This document shows, piece by piece, positions 18,128-25,933 of a stretch of 64,000 bases of DNA (position 1 is the stretch's first letter; every line of letters starts with the position of its first letter). The position numbers and the translations under genes were made by a program. The stretch lies in NCBI GenBank assembly GCA_965230225.1, contig CBDDKM010000010.1:372001-436000 (forward strand). The letters are read 5' to 3'. The notes beneath the pieces are model-generated. The model was not told the DNA's origin. It saw nothing but the letters and a program-made list of their open reading frames with translations, and made no database searches. This stretch comes from CALSMU01 sp965230225 (GTDB lineage: Bacteria; Bacteroidota; Bacteroidia; Flavobacteriales_D; Parvicellaceae).

Positions 18128-19249
18128 ATGAATTTTATAGTATCAAGTTCTTCATTATTGAAGCAATTACAAGCCGTTGGAGGAGTTTTAAACAGTTCTA
18201 ACACCCTTCCAATTCTTGATAACTTTTTGTTCGAGATCGATGGTAAAAACTTAACCATTTCTGCATCTGATCTTGAGACTACCATGACTACTTCTATTGA
18301 GATTGAGTCGAAAGAAAACGGTAATGTTGCTGTACCGGCAAAATTACTTTTGGATATACTTAAGACTTTCCCGGATCACCCACTTACTTTCTTAATTGAC
18401 GATAAAACATTCGCTATTGAGATTTCTTCTGATTACGGGAAGTATAAATTGAGCGGACAAAACGGAGATGAATTCCCAAGAGTTCCTGCTCTTGAGTCTC
18501 CTGCATCTGTACAACTTAGTGCAGAGATGCTGCAAAGAGCAATTGAGAAATCAATTTTTGCAGCGGGTAACGATGATCTAAGACCAGTAATGAGCGGAAT
18601 TTTCTGTCAGTTAGAAAAAGACAACGTAACGTTTGTTGCTACTGATGCTCACAAATTGGTTCGTTATAGAAGATCTGACGTAACTGCTGATAGCGCTGCT
18701 GCATTCATTATTCCAAAGAAGCCAATGAACCTAATGAAAGGTTTATTGAACAACGTGGAAGAAGAGGTAAAAGTGGAATACAACGAATCTAACGCTAAAT
18801 TTACCTTTGGTACATTTAACTTGATTTGTAGACTAATCGACGGAAAATACCCTAACTACGAAGCGGTAATTCCAAACGAAAACCCAAATAGATTGACTAT
18901 CGATCGTTTATCGTTCTTAAGCTCGATTAAAAGGGTTTCAATTTTCGCTAATAAAACTACCCACCAGGTAAGGTTAAAAATTAACGGAAGTGAGCTTCAA
19001 ATTAGTGCTGAGGATTTAGATTTCTCTAATGAAGCTAACGAGCGTTTAACTTGTTCTTACGATGGTGAAGCAATGGAAATTGGATTTAACTCCAGATTCA
19101 TTCTTGAAATGTTAAACAACATCGACTCTGAATCTGTAATTATGGAATTAAGTGCTCCAAACAGAGCAGGAATCCTATTACCAGAACAATCTGATACAGA
19201 CGGTGAAGACATCCTTATGCTGGTTATGCCAGTGATGTTGAATCACTAA
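18128..19249 (+). CDS. dnaN: DNA polymerase III subunit beta (sliding clamp)
   Basis: 373 residues, normal length for the beta clamp, a ring-shaped homodimer that tethers DNA polymerase to the template. The three similar domains are readable: about 1-120 (MNFIVSSSSLLKQLQAVGGVLNSSNTLPIL), 130-245 (ALESPASVQLSAEMLQRAI...DDLRPVMSGI), and 250-373 (NRLTIDRLSFLSSIKRVSIFAN...NSRFILEMLNNI). The C-terminal LVMPVML pattern that forms part of the ligand pocket is present. It is not next to dnaA or recF here, which is usual in Bacteroidota. Transcribed alone, with its own -7 box and a strong terminator after it. Confidence 0.97.
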   Translation: MNFIVSSSSLLKQLQAVGGVLNSSNTLPILDNFLFEIDGKNLTISASDLETTMTTSIEIESKENGNVAVPAKLLLDILKTFPDHPLTFLIDDKTFAIEISSDYGKYKLSGQNGDEFPRVPALESPASVQLSAEMLQRAIEKSIFAAGNDDLRPVMSGIFCQLEKDNVTFVATDAHKLVRYRRSDVTADSAAAFIIPKKPMNLMKGLLNNVEEEVKVEYNESNAKFTFGTFNLICRLIDGKYPNYEAVIPNENPNRLTIDRLSFLSSIKRVSIFANKTTHQVRLKINGSELQISAEDLDFSNEANERLTCSYDGEAMEIGFNSRFILEMLNNIDSESVIMELSAPNRAGILLPEQSDTDGEDILMLVMPVMLNH

Positions 19250-19270
19250 AAGCATATATTAATTAAAAAA

Positions 19271-19298
19271 GGCTCGCTCTATGCGGGCCTTTTTTTTC
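19271..19298 (+). terminator. Intrinsic terminator of dnaN
   Basis: Stem GGCTCGC (19271-19277) with GCGGGCC (19283-19289), a 7-bp helix with one G-T pair and 5-base loop, flanked by a run of A before and eight T after. Confidence 0.92.
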
Positions 19299-19316
19299 AA
19301 TCGAAAAAATAACATA

Positions 19317-19922
19317 ATGACCTCTCCTATTCCCCCGTGTACCGACACTAAAAACGATAGTGTTAAGCTTCCTTTCACTTTTGATGTAGACAAAATGAAG
19401 CAAGATTTGGAAGCAATGAATCTAAGCAATTTTACCTATTACGAAGCTGTTCCATTGAGATCTCCGGCCCACATGGTTGATACGTCTCTTCCGCTGCCCC
19501 CACCCGCTGATGATTACGCAGATGGTTCCTGGACCGATTGGATGAATACACCATACTTAGAAAATGCTCCATACATTAAGAGCATTGTTGAGTTTTTTCA
19601 AGAGCACACTAAGGTAACTTTGGTTAGAGCATTAAGACTGGAAGCTGGAAATGTTATTGATGAGCATAAAGATGTTACCCTTGGTCTTCAAGTAGAAAGA
19701 TCGGTAATACGATTAACCATTCCCATCATATCAGATGATCAGGTAGAGTTTTATCTAAACAATAAAATCGTTCCAATGAAACCGGGAGAATGTTGGTACA
19801 TGAGACTATCCGATCCACATAGGGTAATCAACAATTCAGCTGTTGACCGAATAAATATTTCCATCGATATGATTCCAAACGACTGGGTACAATCTACCAT
19901 TTTGGAATCTGATATGCATTAA
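19317..19922 (+). CDS. Aspartyl/asparaginyl beta-hydroxylase-like 2-oxoglutarate dioxygenase
   Basis: 201 residues of the cupin-fold Fe(II)/2-oxoglutarate dioxygenase group related to aspartyl/asparaginyl beta-hydroxylase. The iron facial triad is visible as H117-x-D119 (DEHKDVTLG) and H168 (SDPHRVINN), and R178 (DRINISIDM) is suited to bind 2-oxoglutarate. Substrate unknown; bacterial relatives hydroxylate peptides or free amino acids. The start at ATG 19317 is chosen because the longer frame begins inside the dnaN terminator. No signal peptide, so cytoplasmic. Confidence 0.8.
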   Translation: MTSPIPPCTDTKNDSVKLPFTFDVDKMKQDLEAMNLSNFTYYEAVPLRSPAHMVDTSLPLPPPADDYADGSWTDWMNTPYLENAPYIKSIVEFFQEHTKVTLVRALRLEAGNVIDEHKDVTLGLQVERSVIRLTIPIISDDQVEFYLNNKIVPMKPGECWYMRLSDPHRVINNSAVDRINISIDMIPNDWVQSTILESDMH

Positions 19923-19980
19923 GAAAAAGCTCCGATTTGTGGAATAAGGCAGGATTAAATACCTTTAGGAAAACGATTAT

Positions 19981-20496
19981 ATGAAGTTCCTATTTGCCTT
20001 TATCTTTCTTATTTCTGGAATTACTACTAATGCACAAAGCATAACTTCACTTCAGCCTAAAACTAACCTTCTAACAGTGCATGTGGTGGATGTAGTAGAT
20101 CATGTAATGCTTAAGGACTATACTCTAACACTAAAACACGAATCCGATTCAGTTTCTACTTCGGTAGATTTTAAAAGTCATCAGGTTTTCGAAATTAAAG
20201 AAAGTGGTACTTATCAATTATCCATCACAAAGGAAGGTTATAGATCATTAGAGGTAGAATGGGAACAACCGGAGGATAGAGCCAATGTAATTGTTGATTT
20301 CTTTGTACCTAAAGATAGCCTTTCGAAATCCGACTTAAAATATGCCCGTGCCGGCTCCAGAAGAGTTCCTAATCATTACCCTATAATGAGTCAGGGTGGA
20401 TTTCAACGAGTTGGCCCTTCCAGAAAACAAATGTGCTTATCTGTTGTTACCATTAACGAAAAAAGTTCGAGCGCAGGCTCTTACGTTTTTGAATAG
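19981..20496 (+). CDS. Small secreted hypothetical protein
   Basis: 171 residues with a signal peptide (1-19, ending TNAQ). Residues about 28-110 look like a PEGA or carboxypeptidase-regulatory-type beta-sandwich (KNLLTVHVVDVVDHVMLKDY...YQLSITKEGYRSLEVEW). The C-terminal 60 residues are basic then Ser-rich with one Cys; no sorting domain. I do not know the function. Lies 58 bases after the dioxygenase gene and could be co-transcribed. Confidence 0.7.
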   Translation: MKFLFAFIFLISGITTNAQSITSLQPKTNLLTVHVVDVVDHVMLKDYTLTLKHESDSVSTSVDFKSHQVFEIKESGTYQLSITKEGYRSLEVEWEQPEDRANVIVDFFVPKDSLSKSDLKYARAGSRRVPNHYPIMSQGGFQRVGPSRKQMCLSVVTINEKSSSAGSYVFE

Positions 20497-20498
20497 AA

Positions 20499-20522
20499 AA
20501 AGGCACCCGAACGGATGCCTTT
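20499..20522. terminator. Bidirectional terminator between convergent genes
   Basis: Stem AAAGGCA (20499-20505)/TGCCTTT (20516-20522) extended by two G-C pairs after one mismatch, loop GAAC. It starts just after the stop of the small secreted protein and serves the convergent beta-sandwich gene too, with A/T runs at both sides. Confidence 0.8.
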
Positions 20523-20556
20523 AACACAATCAAAGTAGAGTGAAATATGCGGTGGT

Positions 20557-21414
20557 TTAACCTCCGTAAACTCCAATTTTGTTGATGAACAACTGTCCTG
20601 TAGCAGAACCATTAAGGCTTAGCTCAATGATGTTAGCTCCAGCCTTTAGAGAATCGGCAGGGATAGTTTTAGAGAATGGGCTGAAGTTTCCGCTAGTTGG
20701 GTTGATGTTCCAGAAATCAGCTCCGTTTACAGTAACTGTACTTGGAGAGTTAGCCGTTCCATTAACCAGTGCAGAACAGATATCTAATGTTAACTCAACA
20801 TCGATTGGGTTAGAGATATCCAATTGGAAACGCATGAATCCTCCATCTACCAACAAAGACCATGTTCTGTAATCAGCTCTGTATCCAGCTCCCTGGTATA
20901 AAGGCATAGATAATTGAGCAGTTCTTGATGGATTTGGAATAGAAAGATCGATAGATTGGTTAGACAATACTGCCTGATCAACCCCTACTGCTTTAATAAA
21001 CAATTGAGTAGTAGCAGAAGTATCTAAAGAAACTACAATCTCGTTGTTTCCAACCTGCAACATGCTTCCAGGAATGGTCCAGGTTACATCGTGGAAATTA
21101 GCATTGTGCTCGCTGTAAGACTTTACAAATACTTTTCCATTTACGGTAATAGTAATTGGGCAATTAGCTTTTCCATTTACCAAAGCAGCACAAATATTCA
21201 TGGTAAAAGCAACCGGAATAGCCTCAGTAAGAGAAAGGTTGAATTTCATGAATCCTCCACCTTGTACTAAAGACCAGGTATCGAAATCGTTTCTGTACTC
21301 AGCTCCCTGGTATAATGGAAGTGAAAGGTTTTCGGTTCTTTTTGGGTCAGCAACTGAAAAGTCAATCGTTTGTGCTTTTAATGTGCTTGTTAATTCTGCA
21401 GTGTCTGCGCTCAT
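20557..21414 (-). CDS. Tandem beta-sandwich (lectin/CBM-like) protein without signal peptide
   Basis: 285 residues made of two homologous units, about 15-145 and 150-285. Shared landmarks in both: LPLYQGA-YR (LSLPLYQGAEYR / LSMPLYQGAGYR), TWSL, GGFM-F, NIC/DIC-ALVNG-AN, TVNG, and a final QLFI-VGV. The pattern of short strands and Gly/Asn turns suggests a jelly-roll or carbohydrate-binding-like sandwich. There is no signal peptide, membrane segment or sorting domain. I cannot name a family. Monocistronic, with an A-rich AAATTAAACAAA leader before the ATG typical of well-expressed genes in this phylum. Lectin-like binding is a guess from fold impression. Confidence 0.75.
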   Translation of the reverse strand: MSADTAELTSTLKAQTIDFSVADPKRTENLSLPLYQGAEYRNDFDTWSLVQGGGFMKFNLSLTEAIPVAFTMNICAALVNGKANCPITITVNGKVFVKSYSEHNANFHDVTWTIPGSMLQVGNNEIVVSLDTSATTQLFIKAVGVDQAVLSNQSIDLSIPNPSRTAQLSMPLYQGAGYRADYRTWSLLVDGGFMRFQLDISNPIDVELTLDICSALVNGTANSPSTVTVNGADFWNINPTSGNFSPFSKTIPADSLKAGANIIELSLNGSATGQLFINKIGVYGG

Positions 21415-21600
21415 TTTGTTTAATTTTAAAGTGATTCTTACTCTTTTTTAAAGGCTTTTCAGATACCGCCTTCGTAAATCAAACAACTTGTAGCTACTCA
21501 ATCGATGTGTTGATGATTACACCACAAACATCTTTCTATTTTGAATTTTGGACATGCGCAGAAATACCCATTTTATGCAATCAGGTATAAATACCTAAAC

Positions 21601-21632
21601 AAAAAATTCCCCATGCAAGCATGAGGAATTTT
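21601..21632 (-). terminator. Terminator of the sigma/VWA operon
   Basis: On the minus strand AAATTCC/GGAATTT outer stem (21604-21610 with 21625-21631) plus inner CATG/CATG pairs is followed by TTTTTTG. It lies 26 bases beyond the VWA gene end. Confidence 0.8.
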
Positions 21633-21657
21633 AATGTTTCTACTTAGGTATACAAGC

Positions 21658-23856
21658 TTATTCTTCAGACTGATCTTCTTTAAATGCTAAGTACTCTTCC
21701 ATGAGTAATTGACCTTGTTCTGCCATTCTAATAAACTCTGCTCTATAGCCATATAAATCCGACCCTTTAGCATATCTGGCTCTATTGATCAAGTTAGTAA
21801 ACGAAGCATCTGCTTTGTATTCTGAATCTCTGATGAGCATTCCAAACTCTGCCACCGCAGAAGCAAATTTGAAGTTATTACTGTGCCAAATTGCATTTTG
21901 GTTTTTAACCACTTTGGTAATCAATTTACTCTTATTACTCATTGGTGGTTTATACCTGAAACTAACTGTTACCAACTCCGCATCCAGATCTCCTCTTGTT
22001 TTGGTAATTACTTTCTGGTATTTCAACTCATCTGCTTCAGCTCCATCTTCTTTTGCAGGAACAATTTCGTACAGAGCTACTACTGTATGCCCCGATCCTA
22101 ACTCTCCTGCATCTTTGGTATCATCTGCAAAGTCGGCGCTGGTTAGCATTCTGTTTTCGTATCCTAACAAACGGTAGCTTTCTACATTAGCGGGGTTGAA
22201 CTCCAACTGTAATTTTACATCTTTTGCAATGGTCAACAAAGTACCTCCCATTTCGTTTACAAATACTTTTTTGGCTTCCATAATGTTATCGATGTAAGAA
22301 TAGTTACCATTTCCATTATCGGCTAACTTTTCCATTTTTGAGCTTTGAAGATTTCCTTCTCCTAACCCCAATACCGATAAATAAATTCCGGTTTTTCTCT
22401 TTTCTTCTATCAATTTTACCAGCTCATCATCACTAGAGATTCCCACGTTAAAATCACCATCCGTAGCCAGAATAATTCTGTTGTTCCCCTTAAACATGAT
22501 GTTCTTCTGTGCAAGGTTATAAGCCAATTCTATTCCTTCTCCTCCAGCAGTTGATCCTCCAGCATTTAAATTCTCTAATGCTTCCAGAATTTTTCCTTTT
22601 TCCTTTCCAGAAGTTGGAGGAAGTACCACTCCTGCAGCACCTGCATATACCACAATGGATACTCTATCTTCCTCTCTCATTTCATCCACCAGCAATCTAA
22701 ATCCTTTCTTAAGCAATGGTAACTTATTGTAATCACTCATGGAACCAGATACATCAATTAAGAATACCAGATTATTGGCTGGCATTTCTGCTTTATCAAT
22801 GCTTTTTCCTTTTATGGCTACTTGCAACAATTTATTTTCTGTATTCCAAGGACATTTACCTAACTCAGTAGAGATGGAAAAAGGATGTTCTCCAGTAGGT
22901 TCTGGTAACTGATAGTTGAAATAGTTGACCATTTCCTCCAACTTAACTGCATTTCTAGGAGGTAAAAAACCATTACTTATAAATCTTCTTAAGTTGCTAT
23001 ATCCTGCACCGTCTACATCAATACTAAAAGTAGATAGCGCTTCATCTTTTACTCCTATAAACTCATTCTCTTCAAACTCATCGTATTGTTCATAGTAGGA
23101 ACCTATTTCCTCCGGATAATACTCAAACACATCATCCACATTGTAATCTACTCCTCCTCTACCCAAATAGCTCATTACGTTTCTGTATCCTACGTACGAT
23201 TTATTGTTGTCCTGATACTCATAGGTTCTATTTCCTGTATTCAGATAGTAATCAATATCCTTCCAGCTTCCTCCCCTTAGCACTTTTCTTTTAATAATCT
23301 TCGGTTCTATGTTTTCAAAATACTGATCAGTAGCTACACAACCGTTAGCATCGGTTACAGTGGAATAATAATATCCTGGATTAAGATCATGGGAAAACTC
23401 ATATTCTCCAACATCTGCATTGCTCCACATAAAACTTTGATTGGTAGCTAAACCCGTCCCACCCGTTGCGGAAAGAGTCAAATCTCCACTATTATTAGTT
23501 GGTGGTGGAGGAGGTGGCTCATAGATGTAATCCACCTGTGCATTATAATTTACATGCGGTATATCCTGGTCGGATCTTCCCATGGTAAAACCTCCTTGTT
23601 GGGTAGAATCCATGTGCCATCCGGTACCAATCCAAAGGTTTTGATCTACTAACTTAGGTTGTTCTTTATGAAAACTAGTGAAATACCAGGCTGTTCCCAT
23701 TAGAACCAATCCTACAGCGGCAATTTTTAACCACGCCAAATTCCTTCTTTTTTCCGGGTGCAACTCCTTTCGGATATTGTTCCACACCATCTCATCCGGT
23801 CGATCCGTATCGAGCTGTGCCTTGTTTTCTTCTATATATTTTTCAAATGATTTCAT
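21658..23856 (-). CDS. Mosaic membrane protein: anti-sigma-like N-terminus, SprB-like and GldK-like segments, VWA/YfbK domain
   Basis: 732 residues. Order: cytoplasmic N-terminus (1-38, KYIEENKAQLDTDRPDEMVWNNIRKEL) resembling short Bacteroidota anti-sigma segments; one membrane helix (about 40-61); a proline run at 114-119; a SprB-like repeat (about 124-182, LSATGGTG...NGCVATDQYFENIEP); a segment at 190-232 (KVLRGGSW...YVGYRNVMSYLGR) like the C-terminal end of the GldK/GldJ sulfatase-modifying-factor fold; then VWA with MIDAS D368-VSGS (DVSGSMS), GGSTAGGEG and ATDGDFNVG; and the YfbK/DUF3520 C-terminal region (about 540-732). Gene start overlaps the sigma stop by ATGA, so the two are translationally coupled. 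Most of the protein is periplasmic. Likely sensor or scaffold that holds the sigma factor; inference. Confidence 0.85.
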   Translation of the reverse strand: MKSFEKYIEENKAQLDTDRPDEMVWNNIRKELHPEKRRNLAWLKIAAVGLVLMGTAWYFTSFHKEQPKLVDQNLWIGTGWHMDSTQQGGFTMGRSDQDIPHVNYNAQVDYIYEPPPPPPTNNSGDLTLSATGGTGLATNQSFMWSNADVGEYEFSHDLNPGYYYSTVTDANGCVATDQYFENIEPKIIKRKVLRGGSWKDIDYYLNTGNRTYEYQDNNKSYVGYRNVMSYLGRGGVDYNVDDVFEYYPEEIGSYYEQYDEFEENEFIGVKDEALSTFSIDVDGAGYSNLRRFISNGFLPPRNAVKLEEMVNYFNYQLPEPTGEHPFSISTELGKCPWNTENKLLQVAIKGKSIDKAEMPANNLVFLIDVSGSMSDYNKLPLLKKGFRLLVDEMREEDRVSIVVYAGAAGVVLPPTSGKEKGKILEALENLNAGGSTAGGEGIELAYNLAQKNIMFKGNNRIILATDGDFNVGISSDDELVKLIEEKRKTGIYLSVLGLGEGNLQSSKMEKLADNGNGNYSYIDNIMEAKKVFVNEMGGTLLTIAKDVKLQLEFNPANVESYRLLGYENRMLTSADFADDTKDAGELGSGHTVVALYEIVPAKEDGAEADELKYQKVITKTRGDLDAELVTVSFRYKPPMSNKSKLITKVVKNQNAIWHSNNFKFASAVAEFGMLIRDSEYKADASFTNLINRARYAKGSDLYGYRAEFIRMAEQGQLLMEEYLAFKEDQSEE

Positions 23857-24395
23857 GATTGTAACGTTTTTTCAAGAGAAACACGTAGTAATTGTTTGGC
23901 TCGGGAATACTGAGACTTGCTGGTAGACACACTTATCTGAAGGTATTGTGCAATTTCTTTATGATCATAACCTTCGATGGCCTTAAGTGTAAAAACCGTC
24001 CTACTACCCTCCGGTAAGGCTGCTAATGCCTTATTAAACTCATCGGGATTAAATGGTTCTTCTAACTCCTGCTCAGGAACTGGTATGTCCTGACTTAGAT
24101 CAGCATAAGCCAACTTTTTTCTTTTTTGTAACAGGTCAATGCTCTTGTTGATTACAATTCGCTTTAACCAAGCTCCAAATGTTGACTTTCCCTTAAACTT
24201 CTCTATTCCTCTAAAGGCATCAATAAAAGCTTCCTGTATCGCATCCTGCGCGTCTTCTCGATTGCCTAATATCCGTTTACTGGTATTAAACATGGCCACG
24301 GCATATTTTTGATACAACTGCTGTTGTGCCTTTTCATCATTTCGCTTGCAAGCTTCTATGAGAGGATCGTTAATGTTTACTACTTTGTTTCCCAA
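23853..24395 (-). CDS. ECF RNA polymerase sigma factor
   Basis: 180 residues with sigma-70 region 2 (about 25-90: YQKYAVAMFNTSKRILGNREDAQDAIQEAFIDAFRGIEKFKGKSTFGAWLKRIVINKSIDLLQKRKK) and region 4 (about 125-175: LPEGSRTVFTLKAIEGYDHKEIAQYLQISVSTSKSQYSRAKQLLR). No regions 1 or 3, as in ECF group sigma factors. The stop codon overlaps the ATG of the downstream VWA membrane protein gene by four bases, the usual arrangement for a sigma/anti-sigma pair. Regulon unknown; possibly its own operon. Confidence 0.93.
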   Translation of the reverse strand: MGNKVVNINDPLIEACKRNDEKAQQQLYQKYAVAMFNTSKRILGNREDAQDAIQEAFIDAFRGIEKFKGKSTFGAWLKRIVINKSIDLLQKRKKLAYADLSQDIPVPEQELEEPFNPDEFNKALAALPEGSRTVFTLKAIEGYDHKEIAQYLQISVSTSKSQYSRAKQLLRVSLEKTLQS

Positions 24396-24509
24396 TCCGT
24401 TTTTATTAATTGTTCAATCTTAAAGTCCAATGAAAAATTGAAAGGTTGGAATTTGGGTCCATTTTTTTTCAGGATTCCATTAAAGATAGTAAACTGAAAT
24501 AAAAATCTG

Positions 24510-24517
24510 TATCTTTG
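24510..24517 (+). promoter_or_regulatory. -7 promoter element before the leader ORF
   Basis: TATCTTTG, an exact TAnnTTTG match in the context TATCTTTGTACCGCA. It ends 7 bases before the leader ORF ATG and 133 bases before the main gene. No TTTG -33 found. Confidence 0.55.
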
Positions 24518-24524
24518 TACCGCA

Positions 24525-24587
24525 ATGCAAAACAGTATCATCATATCTGTTCAAATGATGCCATGGGTATATCTTCCCGGGCTATAA
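24525..24587 (+). CDS. Putative 20-codon leader ORF
   Basis: Short ORF of 20 codons plus TAA in the leader of the saccharopine-dehydrogenase-like gene, starting MQNSIIISVQ and ending MMPWVYLPGL. Its ATG is 7 bases after a perfect -7 box, so the mRNA could be nearly leaderless. The stop overlaps a 10-bp palindrome AATTGCAATT (24586-24595), followed by a weak AGGG/CCCT hairpin (24595-24609). It contains no lysine codons. It may be a regulatory leader peptide; translation is unproven. Confidence 0.35.
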   Translation: MQNSIIISVQMMPWVYLPGL

Positions 24588-24650
24588 TTGCAATTAGGGC
24601 AACTACCCCTACCCGATTTAAAATCCATATTTAATTTTTATTTATACAAC

Positions 24651-25805
24651 ATGAGTAATGTACTTGTACTGGGTGCTGGTATGGTGGGAAGCGCCATGGC
24701 ACTCGATATGGCTAAGAACCATAAAGTAACCGTGTCGGACTTAAACGACACTAATTTGAACAACCTAACTAATAGAAACAACGCTATTAGAACCATTAAT
24801 CTGGATGTAACCAATAAAGAGGAGTTGATCCAACTGATGGCTCCTTTCGATTTAATTATCTGTGCAGTTCCAGGTTTTCTAGGGTTTGAAACTCTAAGAA
24901 CGATTATAGAAGCAAAGAAAAATGTAATCGATATTTCATTCTTCCCTGAAAATTCGCTTGAATTAGACGAATTGGCTAAACAGAATAACGTAACTGCCAT
25001 TGTAGATTGTGGTGTTGCTCCCGGAATGGACAATGTAATACTTGGATACTACAACGAGAAAATGAAGCTAACCGATTTTGAATGTCTGGTTGGAGGATTG
25101 CCAAAGGTTAAAAAATGGCCTTTCTGCTACAAAGCTCCATTCTCTCCGGTTGATGTTATTGAGGAATATACCCGACCTGCCAGATATGTAGAAAACGGGA
25201 ACCTAGTGGTTCGCGAACCGCTTACAGATTGTGAATACATTGAATTTGATAAAGTGGGAACTTTAGAGTCTTTCAATTCCGACGGATTAAGATCAATCAT
25301 CCATACGATGCCTCACATTCCAAACATGAAGGAAAAAACGCTTCGCTACCCTGGACATGTAGAGTACGTAAGGGTATTAAAGGAAAGTGGTTTCTTCAAC
25401 ACAGACAAAATTACAGTTAACGGAACAGAAGTTTCTCCTTTGGATTTTACCAGCAAAATTCTTTTTGATGAATGGAAACTGGGAGCAACCGAGGAAGAAT
25501 TAACAGTAATGAGAGTTACCGTTATTGGAACTGAAGAAGATGGCACCAAAAAAGAAATTGTATACGACTTATACGATGAATTTGATGCTACAACTCAAAT
25601 TTCTTCCATGTCCAGAACCACCGGATATACAGCTACTGCCGCAGCGAATATGTTTTTGGAAGGACTGTTTGATGAGAAAGGAGTTTTTCCTCCTGAATTA
25701 GTTGGTAAGTACGAAAGATGCTTCAACTATTTTATGAAGTACCTGGAGGAAAGAAACATCCACTATATTAAAAGTGAAAAGGTATTGTCTGCTTGTACCG
25801 CATAA
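24651..25805 (+). CDS. Saccharopine dehydrogenase-like protein
   Basis: 385 residues. N-terminal Rossmann domain with GAGMVGSAM (8-16) and later GVAPGMDNV (about 124-132), then the catalytic/dimer domain with LVGGLPK, ESFNSDGLR and TLRYPGH, signatures of saccharopine dehydrogenases (LYS9-like, glutamate-forming, NAD(P) dependent). The predicted step is saccharopine to alpha-aminoadipate semialdehyde plus glutamate in lysine breakdown, or the reverse. Carboxynorspermidine dehydrogenase, a relative, is an alternative. Start at ATG 24651 rather than the upstream frame, which begins right after the leader ORF stop. No other lysine-catabolic gene is near. A strong terminator follows. Confidence 0.82.
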   Translation: MSNVLVLGAGMVGSAMALDMAKNHKVTVSDLNDTNLNNLTNRNNAIRTINLDVTNKEELIQLMAPFDLIICAVPGFLGFETLRTIIEAKKNVIDISFFPENSLELDELAKQNNVTAIVDCGVAPGMDNVILGYYNEKMKLTDFECLVGGLPKVKKWPFCYKAPFSPVDVIEEYTRPARYVENGNLVVREPLTDCEYIEFDKVGTLESFNSDGLRSIIHTMPHIPNMKEKTLRYPGHVEYVRVLKESGFFNTDKITVNGTEVSPLDFTSKILFDEWKLGATEEELTVMRVTVIGTEEDGTKKEIVYDLYDEFDATTQISSMSRTTGYTATAAANMFLEGLFDEKGVFPPELVGKYERCFNYFMKYLEERNIHYIKSEKVLSACTA

Positions 25806-25830
25806 TGATTTCCACCACGAAAAAAGACAA

Positions 25831-25866
25831 GGGAGAAGTGATAGAAGCTTCTCCTTTTTCTTTTTA
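25831..25866 (+). terminator. Intrinsic terminator of the saccharopine dehydrogenase-like gene
   Basis: Stem GGAGAAG (25832-25838)/CTTCTCC (25848-25854), extendable by A-T pairs, loop 9 bases, then TTTTTCTTTTT. Confidence 0.9.
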
Positions 25867-25933
25867 GAATATTTTTTTTCATTAAATTGAACCTATTCTA
25901 CAAAGCGGTGTATAAAGAAACAAATCAAGCCAA

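Noticed and set aside
19281..19316. Extended start of the dioxygenase gene
   Set aside because: Begins inside the dnaN terminator hairpin; ATG at 19317 is used.
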